A stretch of 64,000 bases of DNA from Arctopsyche grandis (GCF_051622035.1 NC_135367.1:14746501-14810500), one strand, 5' to 3'; positions 11,527-23,604 are shown, numbered from the stretch's first letter. Numbers and translations are program-made. The notes: generated from the sequence alone by a model not told the origin.

Positions 11527-13149
11527 GCATGCTAGACATTATCTCATTTATTTGTTCGTATAAAATTAGCGATAAGTATGTAACTTGTTAACAAACAGGA
11601 GGATTTTGACTGTAATGTGAGATGAGATCTTGGCTAGTTATTAAACCATATTAACAAAAATTATATATATATATATATATATATCTTCTGCATAATCGTT
11701 TTTCAGGTGTATATTAATCATATACATATGTGGTTCTCAAATTTTCAGTCATGTAATACATATGTTTGTATTTAATTTTCAGTTTATTTGAATGTAATAG
11801 GATTTTAATTTGACTATTATTTATAAAGTTTTGAATTTGCCTATCAAAGTTATCATTTCATTATTGTAAAGCAAATTTTTACTAAAATAATATTTACATA
11901 GTTTCAGTCCAAAGTTGTATAAAAGTTCATAGCTACAAATAGTATCAATTTTATATTTAACATTTTGAAATAACGATTCTATTCAATTATTATAAAAATA
12001 TGATGGAAATACGTGGGAAATATTTATAAAAATTTATACTATTTTATATTAGAGATGGAAATACAGTTCATGTTCTATTTTAAATGAAGTTAAAAGAGTA
12101 AATGAGATACTAAATTAGGTGTGAAACTGATAGTCAATAAAACTTTGTTCAAACCTAACCGCAAATAAACCATTAAGTATATATATATGTTTCATTATTT
12201 TTGATATTGTTAAGACCATTGATGTGTTTTCAGTGATTTAACTTTATCAAAGCTTACCAATAATTTACATATATTTATGTTTGAGCAAAGAGTTGAAAAT
12301 ACACTACGCACTTGAGTGGATAATTTCACTCTTGCCTACATATGTTATTGCAACGCATTTTGTATATGCATTTTTCATTTTATTTTTCCATAGTTTATGA
12401 CTTGAATTTTGAAACTTGCGAAGAAAACAAAGAAAATCATTTTCAATGTTATTTAATTTACGCTTATATACTTTTTGAATTGTGTTCGATTTTAAATTGA
12501 TAGTATAGATATTTAACATTGAGAACTAAAAAATATTACGAATCATATTATAATATATAAGTAACTCACCGCTTTGTGTTGTCGCCGTATTTATGTAGAA
12601 TGTAGATGTATGTGTATTGTTAAACAATCGCTGATTTTGCATTTTGACATTTTTGTACGACAAATTAATGGAAATAAACTTTACCAATATAAAAACAAAA
12701 AAAAAAGGTAAAAAAAATGTAGTGTGGTGACCGCTCGATGTATATTTTAATATAGGTTTAAGTTGTATATGTATTATAATTATTATTACTCTGTAAAGCA
12801 TTTATCTATTTTGTGTGTATGATTATTACACGGTGTTGATTAATTTGTATATGTTTGTATCAAATTGTCATTCATTGTTTATTAAAATACTATGGAATAG
12901 ATTATTATTTTTTAAATAATTCATCGATTTAATTTAATTCCACACATCCAATTTTTATCCATCATTGGTTTTTGAAATCGAATTCCTTTCAACTACATAC
13001 ATGTGAAAAATTTTAATGTACATAAGATGGTATTAATTAAAACAAGCCAACAAAGTAGCAATTACATATTATGCTTCTTATCTTTCTTTCCATGAAAGGA
13101 ATATCTTTCTAATTTTATTGAACACCAACAGTTGAGAAAAACTTTTATA
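11527..13149. other. Probable 3'UTR and intergenic spacer, AT-rich
   Basis: It follows the stop at 11,526 and has several AATAAA-type signals, for example about 12,137 and 12,165, any of which could end the plus-strand transcript. A (TA)n tract is at about 11,662-11,684. No coding features seen. Confidence 0.5.
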
Positions 13150-13913
13150 TAGAGTTCATTCAACGAAAGAGCGACCAATGAAACAATGTTGGAAACTACC
13201 GGTGACTGCAAAGTATGCTTTACGCATAATATACATTAATTTTAGGTCCTTTTAAATCCCTAGATTTATTGCATTTTATAAATGCAAAATCCAAAAGAAG
13301 TTTCAAAAACTAGTTATCATATTGTAGCGTAGGCGTGAGTGGAGGATCCAAGTAAAAGGCCAAAGTCGTGTCACAGCATTTATTGGTGATTAAGGAGATA
13401 CACGCACTGGCAGTGCTCCGTCCAGAAGGTCTTGATATCGCCTAAGTACCGCCTTATAAGGGGCAGGTTTCTCAGGGCATCCGGTTACTTCCCTATTGTT
13501 TAGGCATGTACCCGGATATGTATTCCCACGACACCCAGTCCCACGGTATCGGTCACTTCTGCGAAGGGCCACTTCGGTGGCCATTGTTTAGCCTACATGC
13601 ACTTAGAGTCTAAAGATAATCCTTGAAACCAATTATAACGGTCACACAGTCTCTGGGATGCTACTCGGCCTAATCCGATTGCACTTACTCGGCCTACTCC
13701 GAGTATTATTAACAATATTAATAAATTATTCTGCATCTGATCCATTGAATTCACTGTCTGTGAATCTGATCTATCGTTGACAATAATGCGCAAGGAATCG
13801 TCGTCAATCATTTTGTCTATTATGTGGTCATTTTCTATATATCGGTCTTGAATTTTTTTTGCATGGTCAAACATTTTAATGAATTTGGTCGCTCTTTCGT
13901 TGAACGAACTCTA
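13150..13913 (-). mobile_element. DNA transposon with 29-bp TIRs, split by a solo LTR
   Basis: TAGAGTTCATTCAACGAAAG at 13,150 and its inverted partner ending at 13,913 match in 28 of 29 positions; the termini TAG...CTA suggest a TA target. Removing the LTR at 13,323-13,714 leaves an element of about 370 bp. On the minus strand an ATG at 13,874, just inside the right TIR, opens an acidic reading frame of about 50 codons (MFDHAKKIQDRYIEND...) that runs into the LTR. It could be the remains of a transposase N-terminus. The superfamily is not assigned. Confidence 0.8.
13323..13714 (-). mobile_element. Solo LTR, 392 bp, target duplication ATAT
   Basis: TGTAGCGTAGGCG...TATTATTAACA on the plus strand, flanked by ATAT at 13,319-13,322 and 13,715-13,718. 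It shares long blocks with 3,644-4,033, including GTGGAGGATCCAAGTAAAAG and ACGGTCACACAGTCTCTGGG, but its far end has diverged. It is inserted inside the TIR transposon at 13,150-13,913. Confidence 0.93.
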
Positions 13914-15139
13914 CATAAATATCTTGCTGTTCCATTAAGATAAAAATTATTATTTTGAATAAAAATACCAATAATTTTATTTTACTACTGCCATCTATGT
14001 TTAAAACTAATAAACAAATGGCGGATAAACGTCAACGACCATCTCGCCGGACAGATTTCAAACGCGTATTACACGATATTTTTGCACCATCGTAATGGCA
14101 GAGGATCGATTTACTTATATTGATGAACAAAATGAGCAATATGGCAAAGTATGAAAACGATCGGATAAGAGGCAAACTTTTTCCTGAATTGTAATCGTAA
14201 GTGAAACGTAAAGGAGGTATGTAAAAAAAGATTATTTGTTGTTATTCTTACAACTTTTCGGTCACGGTTAGTAACTTGGGACCGGAGACAATCTATAGAT
14301 GCAAATATGTACATACATATATAGAAACTACATATGTAGATCGTATCTAAATAATAAAAAACAAGTTTTTGATTTATTTTATTCATAGAGAAAGCATCTT
14401 CATTAACAAACATTTTTTCTTATAACGTTAATTGGATGATAAAACAAAGGTAACAATATTTCTTTTATCACAATTTTTAAGTTGATTTTACACTTTCATC
14501 AATTCTTAATTGATAAGTGACTAAAATAATTTCATTTATCAATGTTGAGCAAAAAATAAATAAAATACAAAGATTACAGGCGGTACTAAAATACATATAA
14601 CATTAATGAAAAAATATATATGTATATATAAATATTTGTTACTTAGAAAAGATTTGTTAATACAGAGCGTGGAATGAATAATATTAAAAAAATGCTAGGC
14701 ATAGTAAAAAATAATATCAATTATAAACATTTAACCTCAAAACAAAACAATACTCCAAGTATTATAGTGAGAAACCATCGATTGTGACAATTTTTTTCTT
14801 CGTTTCTGTTTTAACTACAGATGTAATCAGAATCACATGGCGAACTTGAACATTTGACAAAAACAATTACAATATATTACTTTCTTTTAATAATCTAATT
14901 TAGTCACATTTATTGTCAGTCAATAACATCAAATTCAATAGATTGTTTGAACAATTTCTCAAATTTTAAGTACTTTTATGAAATCATAATATCAACAGAT
15001 GCAAGTTCGTATAGAGCGCGACATTCAAAAGTATGTACATACATATGTTACAAAAGTAATAGACTGATTTAATAACATCCTAAGATGAGAATGTCAAGTA
15101 ACCATCAACCATAACTGATGGAACTTGACAATTATATAC

Positions 15140-15228
<89 letters not shown>

Positions 15229-16435
15229 TCTGGTTTAACTATTTTCGAATGAAATACATAGCATTACAATATTACATATAGAAAAAGAACAGCACGTTGT
15301 CAAGTCATTTTTATCGGGTAATGATAGTTAATATAATATAATAATAAACCCTACGACACACGTTGAAAATTTACTTTGAAATTATTACATATTATATATA
15401 TATTTATTATTTACACAATATGTATACAGTATAAACATTAGCATGTTATCATTCAGTCAGCATTATGTATGTATAAAATCTACACATAGATTTGTTTTGT
15501 GCCTTGTCTATATTTTTATATAAAGTACAAATTCAAAAACACACAATACTCGCAATGATTATTATATAAATGCAAATTATAACAGCGTAGACAGATAAGA
15601 ATTTGTAAATGGACGTTAATTTCTTTGCACAATTCAATTCAATGTCTTGCTGGACCGATACTATATGTACATACAAACATATACATGTATAATATTATAT
15701 AAATATTGGTCACCGTCTCAATTTGCATGTGGATATAAATTTGTGACCATTGACATTGATAGTATCGATAAAAATGATTATTACACCAAACTTTAAATAA
15801 TATGTAAAATAACGTTTGTGACCTCTTAATTTTGTGATGTATGTTTTAGAATCCTTTTCAAATACTCGATGAATATTATATAGTATAAGTTAGTTTTTTT
15901 TCACCTATACTAACTGATTAATGGAAAAATTAACATTTTGTGATGTTTATGAATAATAATAACAATAAAAACAAAAGATTATGACGATATTTACACTTTT
16001 TACACCTTATATTTAAATTAGTTACATATTTATTTTTTGATAAAGATTCTTACAGGTTGGAATATATAATAAAATAAAAATATAAAAATAATTCAATTAC
16101 GTTGCACAGTAAAAAAAAAAAATATATTAGGTATTTTAATCTAAAAATACTGTTGATTTCAAGCTTGAAGGAAAAGAAATATCACAAATGATTGTACACC
16201 TATACAAAATAGAAAAGAAAAATGCAAACTATAATATATAATAATTTTATGATGAAGATCGATTGAATATTTTTGTTTCACTTGTCCGGAACGCATTTCA
16301 GATGTTGACACGGACATTGTATTATTTACAGGTTTTAAATTTACACGCGAGTATGAAGTTAGCCAAGCCGTCGGTTTCCCAAAACTCTCGAAATACGAGA
16401 CGTTAGCCGAACAAGAGCTTGGCTAAGATCCCCCA
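13914..16435. other. Spacer and probable 3'UTR of the glycosyltransferase, AT-rich
   Basis: No coding region recognised. Several minus-strand AATAAA signals follow the stop at 16,436. A long AT dinucleotide tract is at 15,136-15,227. The ORF at 14,111-14,413 has no recognisable features. Confidence 0.5.
15136..15227. repeat. (AT)n microsatellite, about 90 bp
   Basis: An almost pure AT dinucleotide run, interrupted once near 15,150. It is able to form a cruciform and is expected to be length-polymorphic. Confidence 0.98.
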
Positions 16436-19400
16436 TCAACTGGGTGGATGGAGTTCGACTAAAAACAGAGTATACAACTGATGCACTTGAGTTTCGACCA
16501 GGGTGTACTGGAGATTGTTTAGACCATCAGTGTTGAACACTCGTTTACCCTTCATCAACACGTCATACCTGGAAAAATGAATTAAAAATTATATTTAAAT
16601 ATGTATGTATATATAATATTATAAAACTATAAATAATACAATATGAAATAATAACCGTTTAGGATTTGGACTCTCTTTCTCGTGATTGAGCATCGTGTAA
16701 CGGGCTATGCTCATCGGATAGCGCGATATATGAAAATTGTGATAATTTATTCTGAAAGTTATACATGATTAATTATTAATAAACTCTCAACGATTTGTAT
16801 TAAATTTAAAATTAAAACAAAAATAATTACATACCTATTTGCCATATCGTCATCTTCCCCGCCCCAACCCCAGAAGCTATTTGAGAATCCATTCACTTTT
16901 TGAAATTGATCAGTCGTCAGAGCGGATACTCCGCCGAAAATTGTAGAATATGGCAACCTAAAATTTATTTATTTATTTTATCTTCAATTTATACCAGGAA
17001 GGCCTAACAGGTAACCCCCAATGTGCCTTCTAGGCCAGAAACACTGTACATTTTGATACAAATATTATAAGTATTATACAAAGTACATAAATACATATTA
17101 ATTAATATCCACAGAGACACCTATGGCCAAAAATTTGTAAATTTGCAGCATTTTAAACAATTCAGTAAATACATATCAATTAACATCCACAGAGACATCT
17201 ATTGTCAAATTTTTTAAATAAATTCAGCGAAATTCGAGATTGTTGAAAACTCGAGATTCTGTGAGAAAATGGGTAAGGTTGCCAATTTGTTGGAACCGTT
17301 TCAATGAAAATCAGATAAATTGGCAAAAATTTAATGGGAATCGATCGACCTGGAGTCACAAATCCAAGGTCTGGCCAACAAAAACCAGTGGGATTTGAAC
17401 CCGTGACCACTCTGTCCAAAGCATTATATGCTAACCACTAGTCTATTCTACTGGTTACCATATAATTATGGTTAGATTTGGGGATGTTGTGACTCCAAAT
17501 CAATAGTTTCTCTATCAGAGTTTGCCAATTTTATCTGATCATTGTTGAAACGGTTCCTGAAAATTGGTAATATGTAGATCATTTCCTGTTGTCACAAATC
17601 TGTGTGCATAATTTGTAGAAATTATGCACAGTAATCTGAAATCTATAGGCATCTCTATAATTTCATGTTTATTATGTGTATAAAAATTGTAATAATAATT
17701 ATGCACAAAATCTAAATTAATCCATAGATGTCTCTATGATTATTATTTCTGTACTTGATTAATTATTATTTTCTATTTATTATTGTATTCTGACCGTTAT
17801 CGTACACTCGTCGCATTTGGAGCGATCTGTAATGACGAGTGTACATTGATTGTAATAAAAATAAAAAATAATGTAAATAACATTAAATATTTTATTCAAA
17901 ATTATAATATTCTTGTAATAAATGGTGGATAGTTTTCTGTGATGAAATTTATCACATCATTTTAAGCCCAATAATTTATATGTACATATGAACACACTTT
18001 TTTGGCAAATTTAATTAGATAACACTTACTTGAATTGGAATTTATCAATGGCAGCCGACAAATGTCTCGGTTGGGATGGACAGGTGTACAAATTGCGATC
18101 ATCCAACGGCAACAAGTCGACATCGTGAAAAATGAAACAATCCCATTCACGGTGACGGTTAGCTTCCACAAAACCGACATTCATTAGAGACGCCCTATTA
18201 AATTTCCCATGTCCTGAAAAACACACGAGATAAAACCTTCACTAACGCATCGTACACACCCAAACAACCATATACAATGTATGTGCACATATAAAGATAT
18301 AAACTGCAAATAACAACGAATAACTTTAAACTGTACATAATAATACGTATGATTGTGGACAAACCTTTTTGTTCGACTATGTAAATTTGATATTCTATTT
18401 GCTGTTTCATCAGGAATGGGTGCATATTATTAAGAAATATGGCTAAATGTGCTTCGCGATCTCTGAAAAACAGAAATCAATAGCGTGTATGAAACATAGC
18501 CCTAACGGCTGTAAAAACACTCATAGTAAAAACCCTATGAATGGTATCGGTAAATATTTACAAAATTACACATGTGCATGTGTTTTTTATATTGATAAAA
18601 AAACATGTTCGTGCGTGATTAGTATTTTGTGTGTACTTAAAATAAGTTGGGTCATTTAGCTGTACATACATACATACAATCATGTAATTAGTCATAAAAT
18701 GTTTTATATGATGAATGGAAAGAGTTGTGACATAGTGATGCACAATTGTTTAGAGAATGTCAATGTATTCATATGGGGAAACATTATAGCCGTTAGCTGT
18801 TTGAATTTTAAAGTGAAAAATAAACTTTATTGCTTTCAAATGGTTCACCTAATCGAGAGTTTATTGTCAACTGGCGTTGTAATATTACTATGTACTATTT
18901 TTAACCAAGTGGTCAAAGATTATCGCATGGCCAACAACTGTAGTGCTTCCCCCATACATAGCTAGCAGTATGGCTTGGTGGTTGCGTTGATGCTAACTAT
19001 CGAGGGGTTCCCGGGTTCAAGCCCTGGGTTAATCCCGATTGAAAATAATTTGTTCGGAAGCATTTCTGAAGCACTGCTGGTCAGATTTGGATATTTGTGA
19101 CTCCAAGTCGATTGTTTCCTATCAAAGTTTGCCAATTTATCTGGTTTCATTGTTGAAACGGTTCCTCATAAAATCGGCAAAACCATGCTACCTACTATAG
19201 GTGTCTATTTATAAAACATAATTGTATAGGTTCTGCGACAAAACGCTCACGGACGTAACACTCAACGGCACAATGCGCACGACTTAACTCTCACGCGACA
19301 AAACTTTCACTGATATTATACTCAGATAAAACGCTCACGCGACAAAACGTTCACGCTCACGCATTTTTACGCATAAAAACGCTATTTTTACAACAAAATA

Positions 19401-22400
19401 AATCCAAAATTCACTAAAACGTGTTCTAATGAAATCACACATTATCCTTATTATAAACCAGTTTGATGTTAATTTATTCACGAAGCACCAATTTAATTAT
19501 AGGATTTTTTTATGTCTTCGTATTGATAAGGATTTTTGTACAATTATAATATAAATGCTTTCAAATGGAAAATAATCAATAGCATTATATAATTTTATGT
19601 TTGTGTAGCCAATATACATAAGTTACATAATTCTTCATCCAAAACTTTTTTATTTTTAATTATTTTATCAACAGTACTATAATGAAACGATTGTAAGTTT
19701 TTTGAAATATGTAAATCTTACAATTAAGTTTTTAAGAATTTTGGAATAATTTTTTTGTAGAAAATAGCGTTTTGTACGAATATACAAATAATTTCGTGAG
19801 CGTTTTGTCCCGTGAGCGTTTTATCGTGACACCAATTATAATTAACTAATGGGTGTGAAAAGCATCATTCCCACACTGAAAGAGGACATTTTAGTGTGTC
19901 TTTGGAATATCTAGTAACTTGAAGCATGCGTTTTCAAAACGCCCAGTTTGTACATAAAAGGGCTAACTATTGCAATTGAGCAATTAAAAAAAATTATTGT
20001 GCATCACTGATTCTAACCCTGATTTGCCCAAATGATAATAATGCGTTGGTTGAAACAGTTTCAAGATAGAATGTTATATTAAAGTTTGCCCTGAACTCGG
20101 TAATATAATATACAACCTGTCATGAAACACACTAGTAAACTGAAATAGATGGAAAATAAGTTGACTAATCGGCCACTATTGAAATCGCATTTTTATAAAA
20201 TGTACACGATGAATATGAGAATTAGAAAAAAAGAATTATTACAAAATTAATATAAAATAATATTTACCTGTAAGGAATGACAACTGCTACTCTGTCATTG
20301 GGTTTACAGTGACGAGGAGCGTAATGTCCTCCGGGAGCTATATCTAACTGTGTACTTTCTATATCTTTTATGGCAATTTCTGTCAAATTCACCTCTATGG
20401 GACCATCTACAATACACAAAGTGAAAAAATATTATATTATTATGCACATAAATCAAAATGAAATTGTATATCGTATATATAGCACACTAGAGATAACTTA
20501 CTCAACCCTGGCGGGATGGCCGGACAAGGAACATCACATCCGAGCTCAGGCATAACAGTCAATTCTCTAACACTATCACTTAAACTATCATATCCCTGAT
20601 GGGAATCATCACTATTTTGACTAGTAGTCGTCGAAGTATTACTCTTCATATCCACACTGTCACCATCAGCAGTCCTATTTCTATCTTTAGAGCTTTCGAT
20701 GTAGTTTACGTTTATTTCGGCACCAAGAATGGTAATTTTTTGAGTTAAATTGTGAACATTAAATGTCACAGTGTCCTTTCTCTCTAGACTGATATTTGAT
20801 TTTGAATCGTTCGTAACATTCAATATGCTGGAATTGGACGTTGTGTTCGATGCTGATGGATTTTCACGAGGTGGCTCCGTCACACCTTCAAAACAGTGCC
20901 GACTCTGAGTTCGTTTCGGCCACTGAACTGGTACGATACCTCTGAAACAAGAATTCAGTATTTAATAAAAAAATAAACACACAGTGGTGTGAAAAAACGC
21001 AGTTAAGCCATTTTTTTTAATAGGGGATAGAGTACAATAATTTTCTTGGTCTATAGCAGTTGCTCACTTGGATCTACAGTCAAAAAGTAACATCAATAGT
21101 AATCCCACGTGCTCATGATCATTATTAAAGACTGTACTTTTAGCTTTAAAATCCAATGGATTAATTACTGCAGACCCAGCAAATTATCGTGATCTTATTT
21201 TTACACACCGTTCCAATTTCAATCAAAGTATGTTCATCACTTTATGAGATACATTTACTCAGATCGTTTGAAAGTTTGTTGCTCACAAATTCGGTTCCAA
21301 TCCTCCAGAATTTTTGCTTTTTAATTATATTACATTTGTATGAAATCTAAAGGAAAGTTTGAAAAGTTTTTAGCATTTGCATTGTCCGATTCTAAGACAT
21401 TTCATTGCACGACCATTTCATCGCAGGGACAACTCGTTGACAGATTTCATGCAACAATTTTTTTAATTAGATTATACCAGAGCATCGTAACCTCTGGATA
21501 TTCGCGGCACACATTATTTACGACTCGTAGAGTTTGTCAGCTACGTACATACATATGTACTTCATCGGCAGTCGCTAGTTATTCCGTATGTGCATAGGTG
21601 AAAAAACGCTAACTAACATCGGTTTTCTCCCTCACACGCGATCTCACTCGCACGCATTAGGACGAAGTGTTGTTCGGGGAACAAATATTGGCGCGGTACA
21701 CAGGTTAAGATGCTCTGGAGTATACGACAATAAAAATTTTCGAACGAAATATATAATTTATTGTTTTGTTGATAAGAGAAAGTTAGAAAGTTTTCAATTA
21801 ATTTTATTAAAAAAGAGTAATGATTCAATGATGCAAAAAAAAATTGCTCCAAATATTTGAATAACAGTTTTAATATACATTTCAAAAAGTACAGTCAACA
21901 TAAAAATGAAAGATTAATATTGTGGATAAAAAATATTTACATGAAATCTGTGTGAGTTGTATCCGCAATGAAAAATCATTGCGATGAAATATCCGGACAC
22001 GGCACTGTAAGTTTAGCATTGAAAGTTTTTTTTTGTGTTTAGTAATACTATTAATTTTGCAACTTCCGAGTAAAAATGAGGATTTTGGGAGTGGTTAAGA
22101 ATGAGAAAAAGATGCCGAGTTATAATTAGTGGGATGCCGAGTTGTTATGAAATACGACATGTATGTACATATGTAGTTATGTATAATATGTAGATGCAAT
22201 ATATTGGGATACAACTGGTCTTCTTCCAATCTGCGACTAGTCTCCAATTGACTCCAGTTTTACTGCCGGTTTAATTTTTTTCTATTAACTACATATGTAC
22301 ATACATACATGCAACTGCAGTGGTTGCATGTAGCTTAAACCATACATATTGAAGATACCTTCAATCAGTAATGAATAGTACATGTGCGATAATGTCAGTG

Positions 22401-22635
22401 CTGATTAATAATTAAATACTAAACAGAGTTGCATTTTAAAATTTATTAGGGTTCTCCATTGCACTTTGTAATTCGTAGCATTATTTAGTACTAACTTGAT
22501 GTTGTTACTCGGAGTGTAGACGGTGTCTGTTCTTCGGATATCGATGATGTACTCAAACAGGAAGAGCAGGCAAAAGAGGGCTAGAAGGATTTTGAAGACT
22601 TTGGTGCGCGAACAGCCTGCATTTGTGGAAGCCAT
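16436..22635 (-). CDS. beta4GalNAcT: Beta-1,4-N-acetylgalactosaminyltransferase (beta4GalT superfamily, GT7), eight coding exons, 450 aa
   Basis: Golgi type II enzyme expected to move GalNAc from UDP-GalNAc to terminal GlcNAc, making LacdiNAc on glycoproteins or glycolipids. Coding exons (minus): 22,635-22,496; 20,941-20,502; 20,406-20,268; 18,462-18,365; 18,213-18,030; 16,957-16,835; 16,751-16,656; 16,568-16,436. All have GT/AG ends, phases agree, and the total is 1,353 nt. The cytoplasmic tail is residues 1-12, the anchor about 13-31, then a Ser/Asn-rich stem with many N-glycosylation sequons to about 215. The catalytic domain has GGHYAPRHC and VAVVIPYRDR, FNRA (277-280), the metal-binding DVD (303-305), IFGGVSALT (340-348), WGWGGEDDD (363-371) and TMLNH with the metal-ligand His398. 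Ile340 stands where galactosyltransferases have Tyr. The stem is longer than usual; the weakest donor is GTTATT after exon 7. Confidence 0.95.
16965..17460 (-). mobile_element. tRNA-headed SINE, near full length
   Basis: On the minus strand a box A-like TAGTGGTTAGCATATAA and a box B-like GGGTTCAAATCCC lie at about 17,445-17,390. They are followed by the family body (GACCTTGGATTTGTGACTCC, then TTGGCAA and AACGGTTCC blocks). The 3' hairpin is CCTAGAAGGC (17,034-17,025) against GCCTTCCTGG (17,003-16,994) around a CATTGGGGGTTACCTGTTA loop. An AAATAAATAAATAAA tail ends against the exon 6 acceptor. Confidence 0.9.
17480..17880 (+). mobile_element. SINE copy, headless, with perfect 11-bp 3' hairpin
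   Basis: It has the body block GTGACTCCAAATCAATAG, TTTGCCAA and TTGTTGAAACGGTTCC, then an AT-rich middle. The 3' hairpin GTACACTCGTC (17,802-17,812) / GACGAGTGTAC (17,834-17,844) is followed by an A-rich TAATAAAAATAAAA tail. The tRNA-like head is missing. Confidence 0.85.
18962..19200 (+). mobile_element. SINE copy, 3' truncated, in the glycosyltransferase intron 4 (exon 3 to exon 4)
   Basis: The head has GGCTTGGTGGTTGCGTTGAT and box B GGGTTCAAGCCC, followed by the body TTTGTGACTCCAAGTCGATT, GTTTGCCAATTTATCTGG and GTTGAAACGGTTCC. It ends without a hairpin. Confidence 0.85.
19226..19837. mobile_element. TIR/fold-back element built of degenerate CGCTCACG units (complete copy)
   Basis: The left end GACAAAACGCTCACGGACGT repeats the GACAAAACGCTCACG phrase about every 20-30 bases. 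The right end CGTGAGCGTTTTGTCCCGTG is its inverse. The AT-rich interior (about 19,400-19,770) has no ORF. Copies lie at 29,581-29,952 and about 62,190-62,563. It lies in intron 4 of the glycosyltransferase gene. Confidence 0.85.
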
Positions 22636-22641
22636 CGCGTA

Positions 22642-22719
22642 TTAGGTCAGACGAAGAGACGCCGACCTGGTAGTGCCCGGGGACTCAGCCACCTGACACC
22701 CCACTTCTCCCAGCTTCAT
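22642..22719 (-). other. Upstream ORF 2 in the glycosyltransferase leader (25 codons)
   Basis: ATG at 22,719 and TAA at 22,644-22,642, ending seven bases before the main ATG at 22,635. The stop is so close that translation of this uORF should reduce initiation at the main start. It is in the same presumed exon as the main ATG. Peptide conservation is unknown. Confidence 0.6.
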
Positions 22720-22724
22720 CACGA

Positions 22725-22754
22725 CTACGCCGCTATCCTCACTTCGTTTTCCAT
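22725..22754 (-). other. Upstream ORF 1 in the glycosyltransferase leader (9 codons)
   Basis: ATG at 22,754, stop TAG at 22,727-22,725; peptide MENEVRIAA. It lies just after a probable splice acceptor (TGTCCACAG ending at 22,761), so the leader exon probably starts at 22,760 and an upstream noncoding exon exists. Confidence 0.55.
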
Positions 22755-22760
22755 TGATAT

Positions 22761-23600
22761 CTGTGGACAATGCAAATAAACGTTTTATTGTTAGAGCAAA
22801 CATTGCGAATTCAATATGGATAATATACCACTTTGGTAGATAGCGTTTCAGTGTTTATACGTACATATATCAGAGTACACAAAGTACTAATGGAAATTAG
22901 TATGTATTCGACCAAAAACGAGTAATCAATATGTATTTAAATTAGAATTTTTAGAAAAGAATACGTTTTATAAATAAAAACTAAATTTGATTAAATGGAG
23001 ATATGTACAAGTCACAAGTCAACACAAGGCTATCTACATATGTATGACTACGAGCTTTATCGAATTAATATAAATAATTTCTACTACTGTTTTTTTTTTA
23101 AATTATAAGATTATCATTATCATTTTAAAAGTTAATATATGAATTATTGGTTGTAGTTTAAATGCTAACAGTCAAAAGCTATCTTCAATCAGATGTTGTT
23201 AGCGTCGCATGAAACTTTTGAAATCCTATGGAAACCGCATTACAATGTTGCAATAATTCCCACTAAATACTTAAACTTATGCTAAATAGTTCGTTTGTCA
23301 ACTTGTTCTTTTGTGTAAACTGTGACTGGCCAGATAGGTTCGTCTATGAACAAACTAGTATGTTCATAAACGAACGAAATTTAATATATAATTTCGAAAG
23401 AGACTTTGTATGTAAGTATCATTGGTTGGGAACTTCGTAAACAATACAAAGTTTAACAATTCAATTGGTTGAATATTATATTTTTTTCGATTCAAATAAA
23501 TTTAATAAAAAAACAAAATGAATATTTACTATTAAATTCGCCATGTTTACGCTGTTTATATTACAAATACTGAGCGAAGCCAGGTAAAACAACTAGTGTA
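22761..23600. other. AT-rich upstream region of the glycosyltransferase gene
   Basis: No coding features or recognised repeats. It probably contains intron or promoter sequence for the minus-strand gene, but no TATA/Inr combination stands out. Confidence 0.4.
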
Positions 23601-23604
23601 CTAT

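Larger units (their letters stand above)
16957..18029 (-). other. beta4GalNAcT: Glycosyltransferase intron between exons 5 and 6, mostly two head-to-head SINEs
   Basis: The intron runs from donor GTAAGT (18,029-18,024) to acceptor TTTTAG (16,963-16,958). A minus-strand SINE fills about 16,965-17,460 and a plus-strand SINE body about 17,480-17,880. The transcript would therefore carry an inverted repeat. The A-rich SINE tail touches the acceptor, where a pyrimidine tract is normally expected. Confidence 0.8.
22636..22760 (-). other. beta4GalNAcT: 5'UTR part of glycosyltransferase exon 1
   Basis: A GC-richer leader between a probable acceptor at 22,761 and the ATG at 22,635, containing two upstream ORFs. 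The first, noncoding exon and the promoter are not identified; they would lie at higher coordinates. Confidence 0.55.

Noticed and set aside
13593..13874. 93-codon minus-strand ORF as a host gene
   Set aside because: It crosses the junction between an LTR and a TIR transposon; only the first part may be a transposase relic.
15136..15227. AT run as a replication origin or scaffold attachment region
   Set aside because: A simple dinucleotide microsatellite explains it; no other signal supports a special role.
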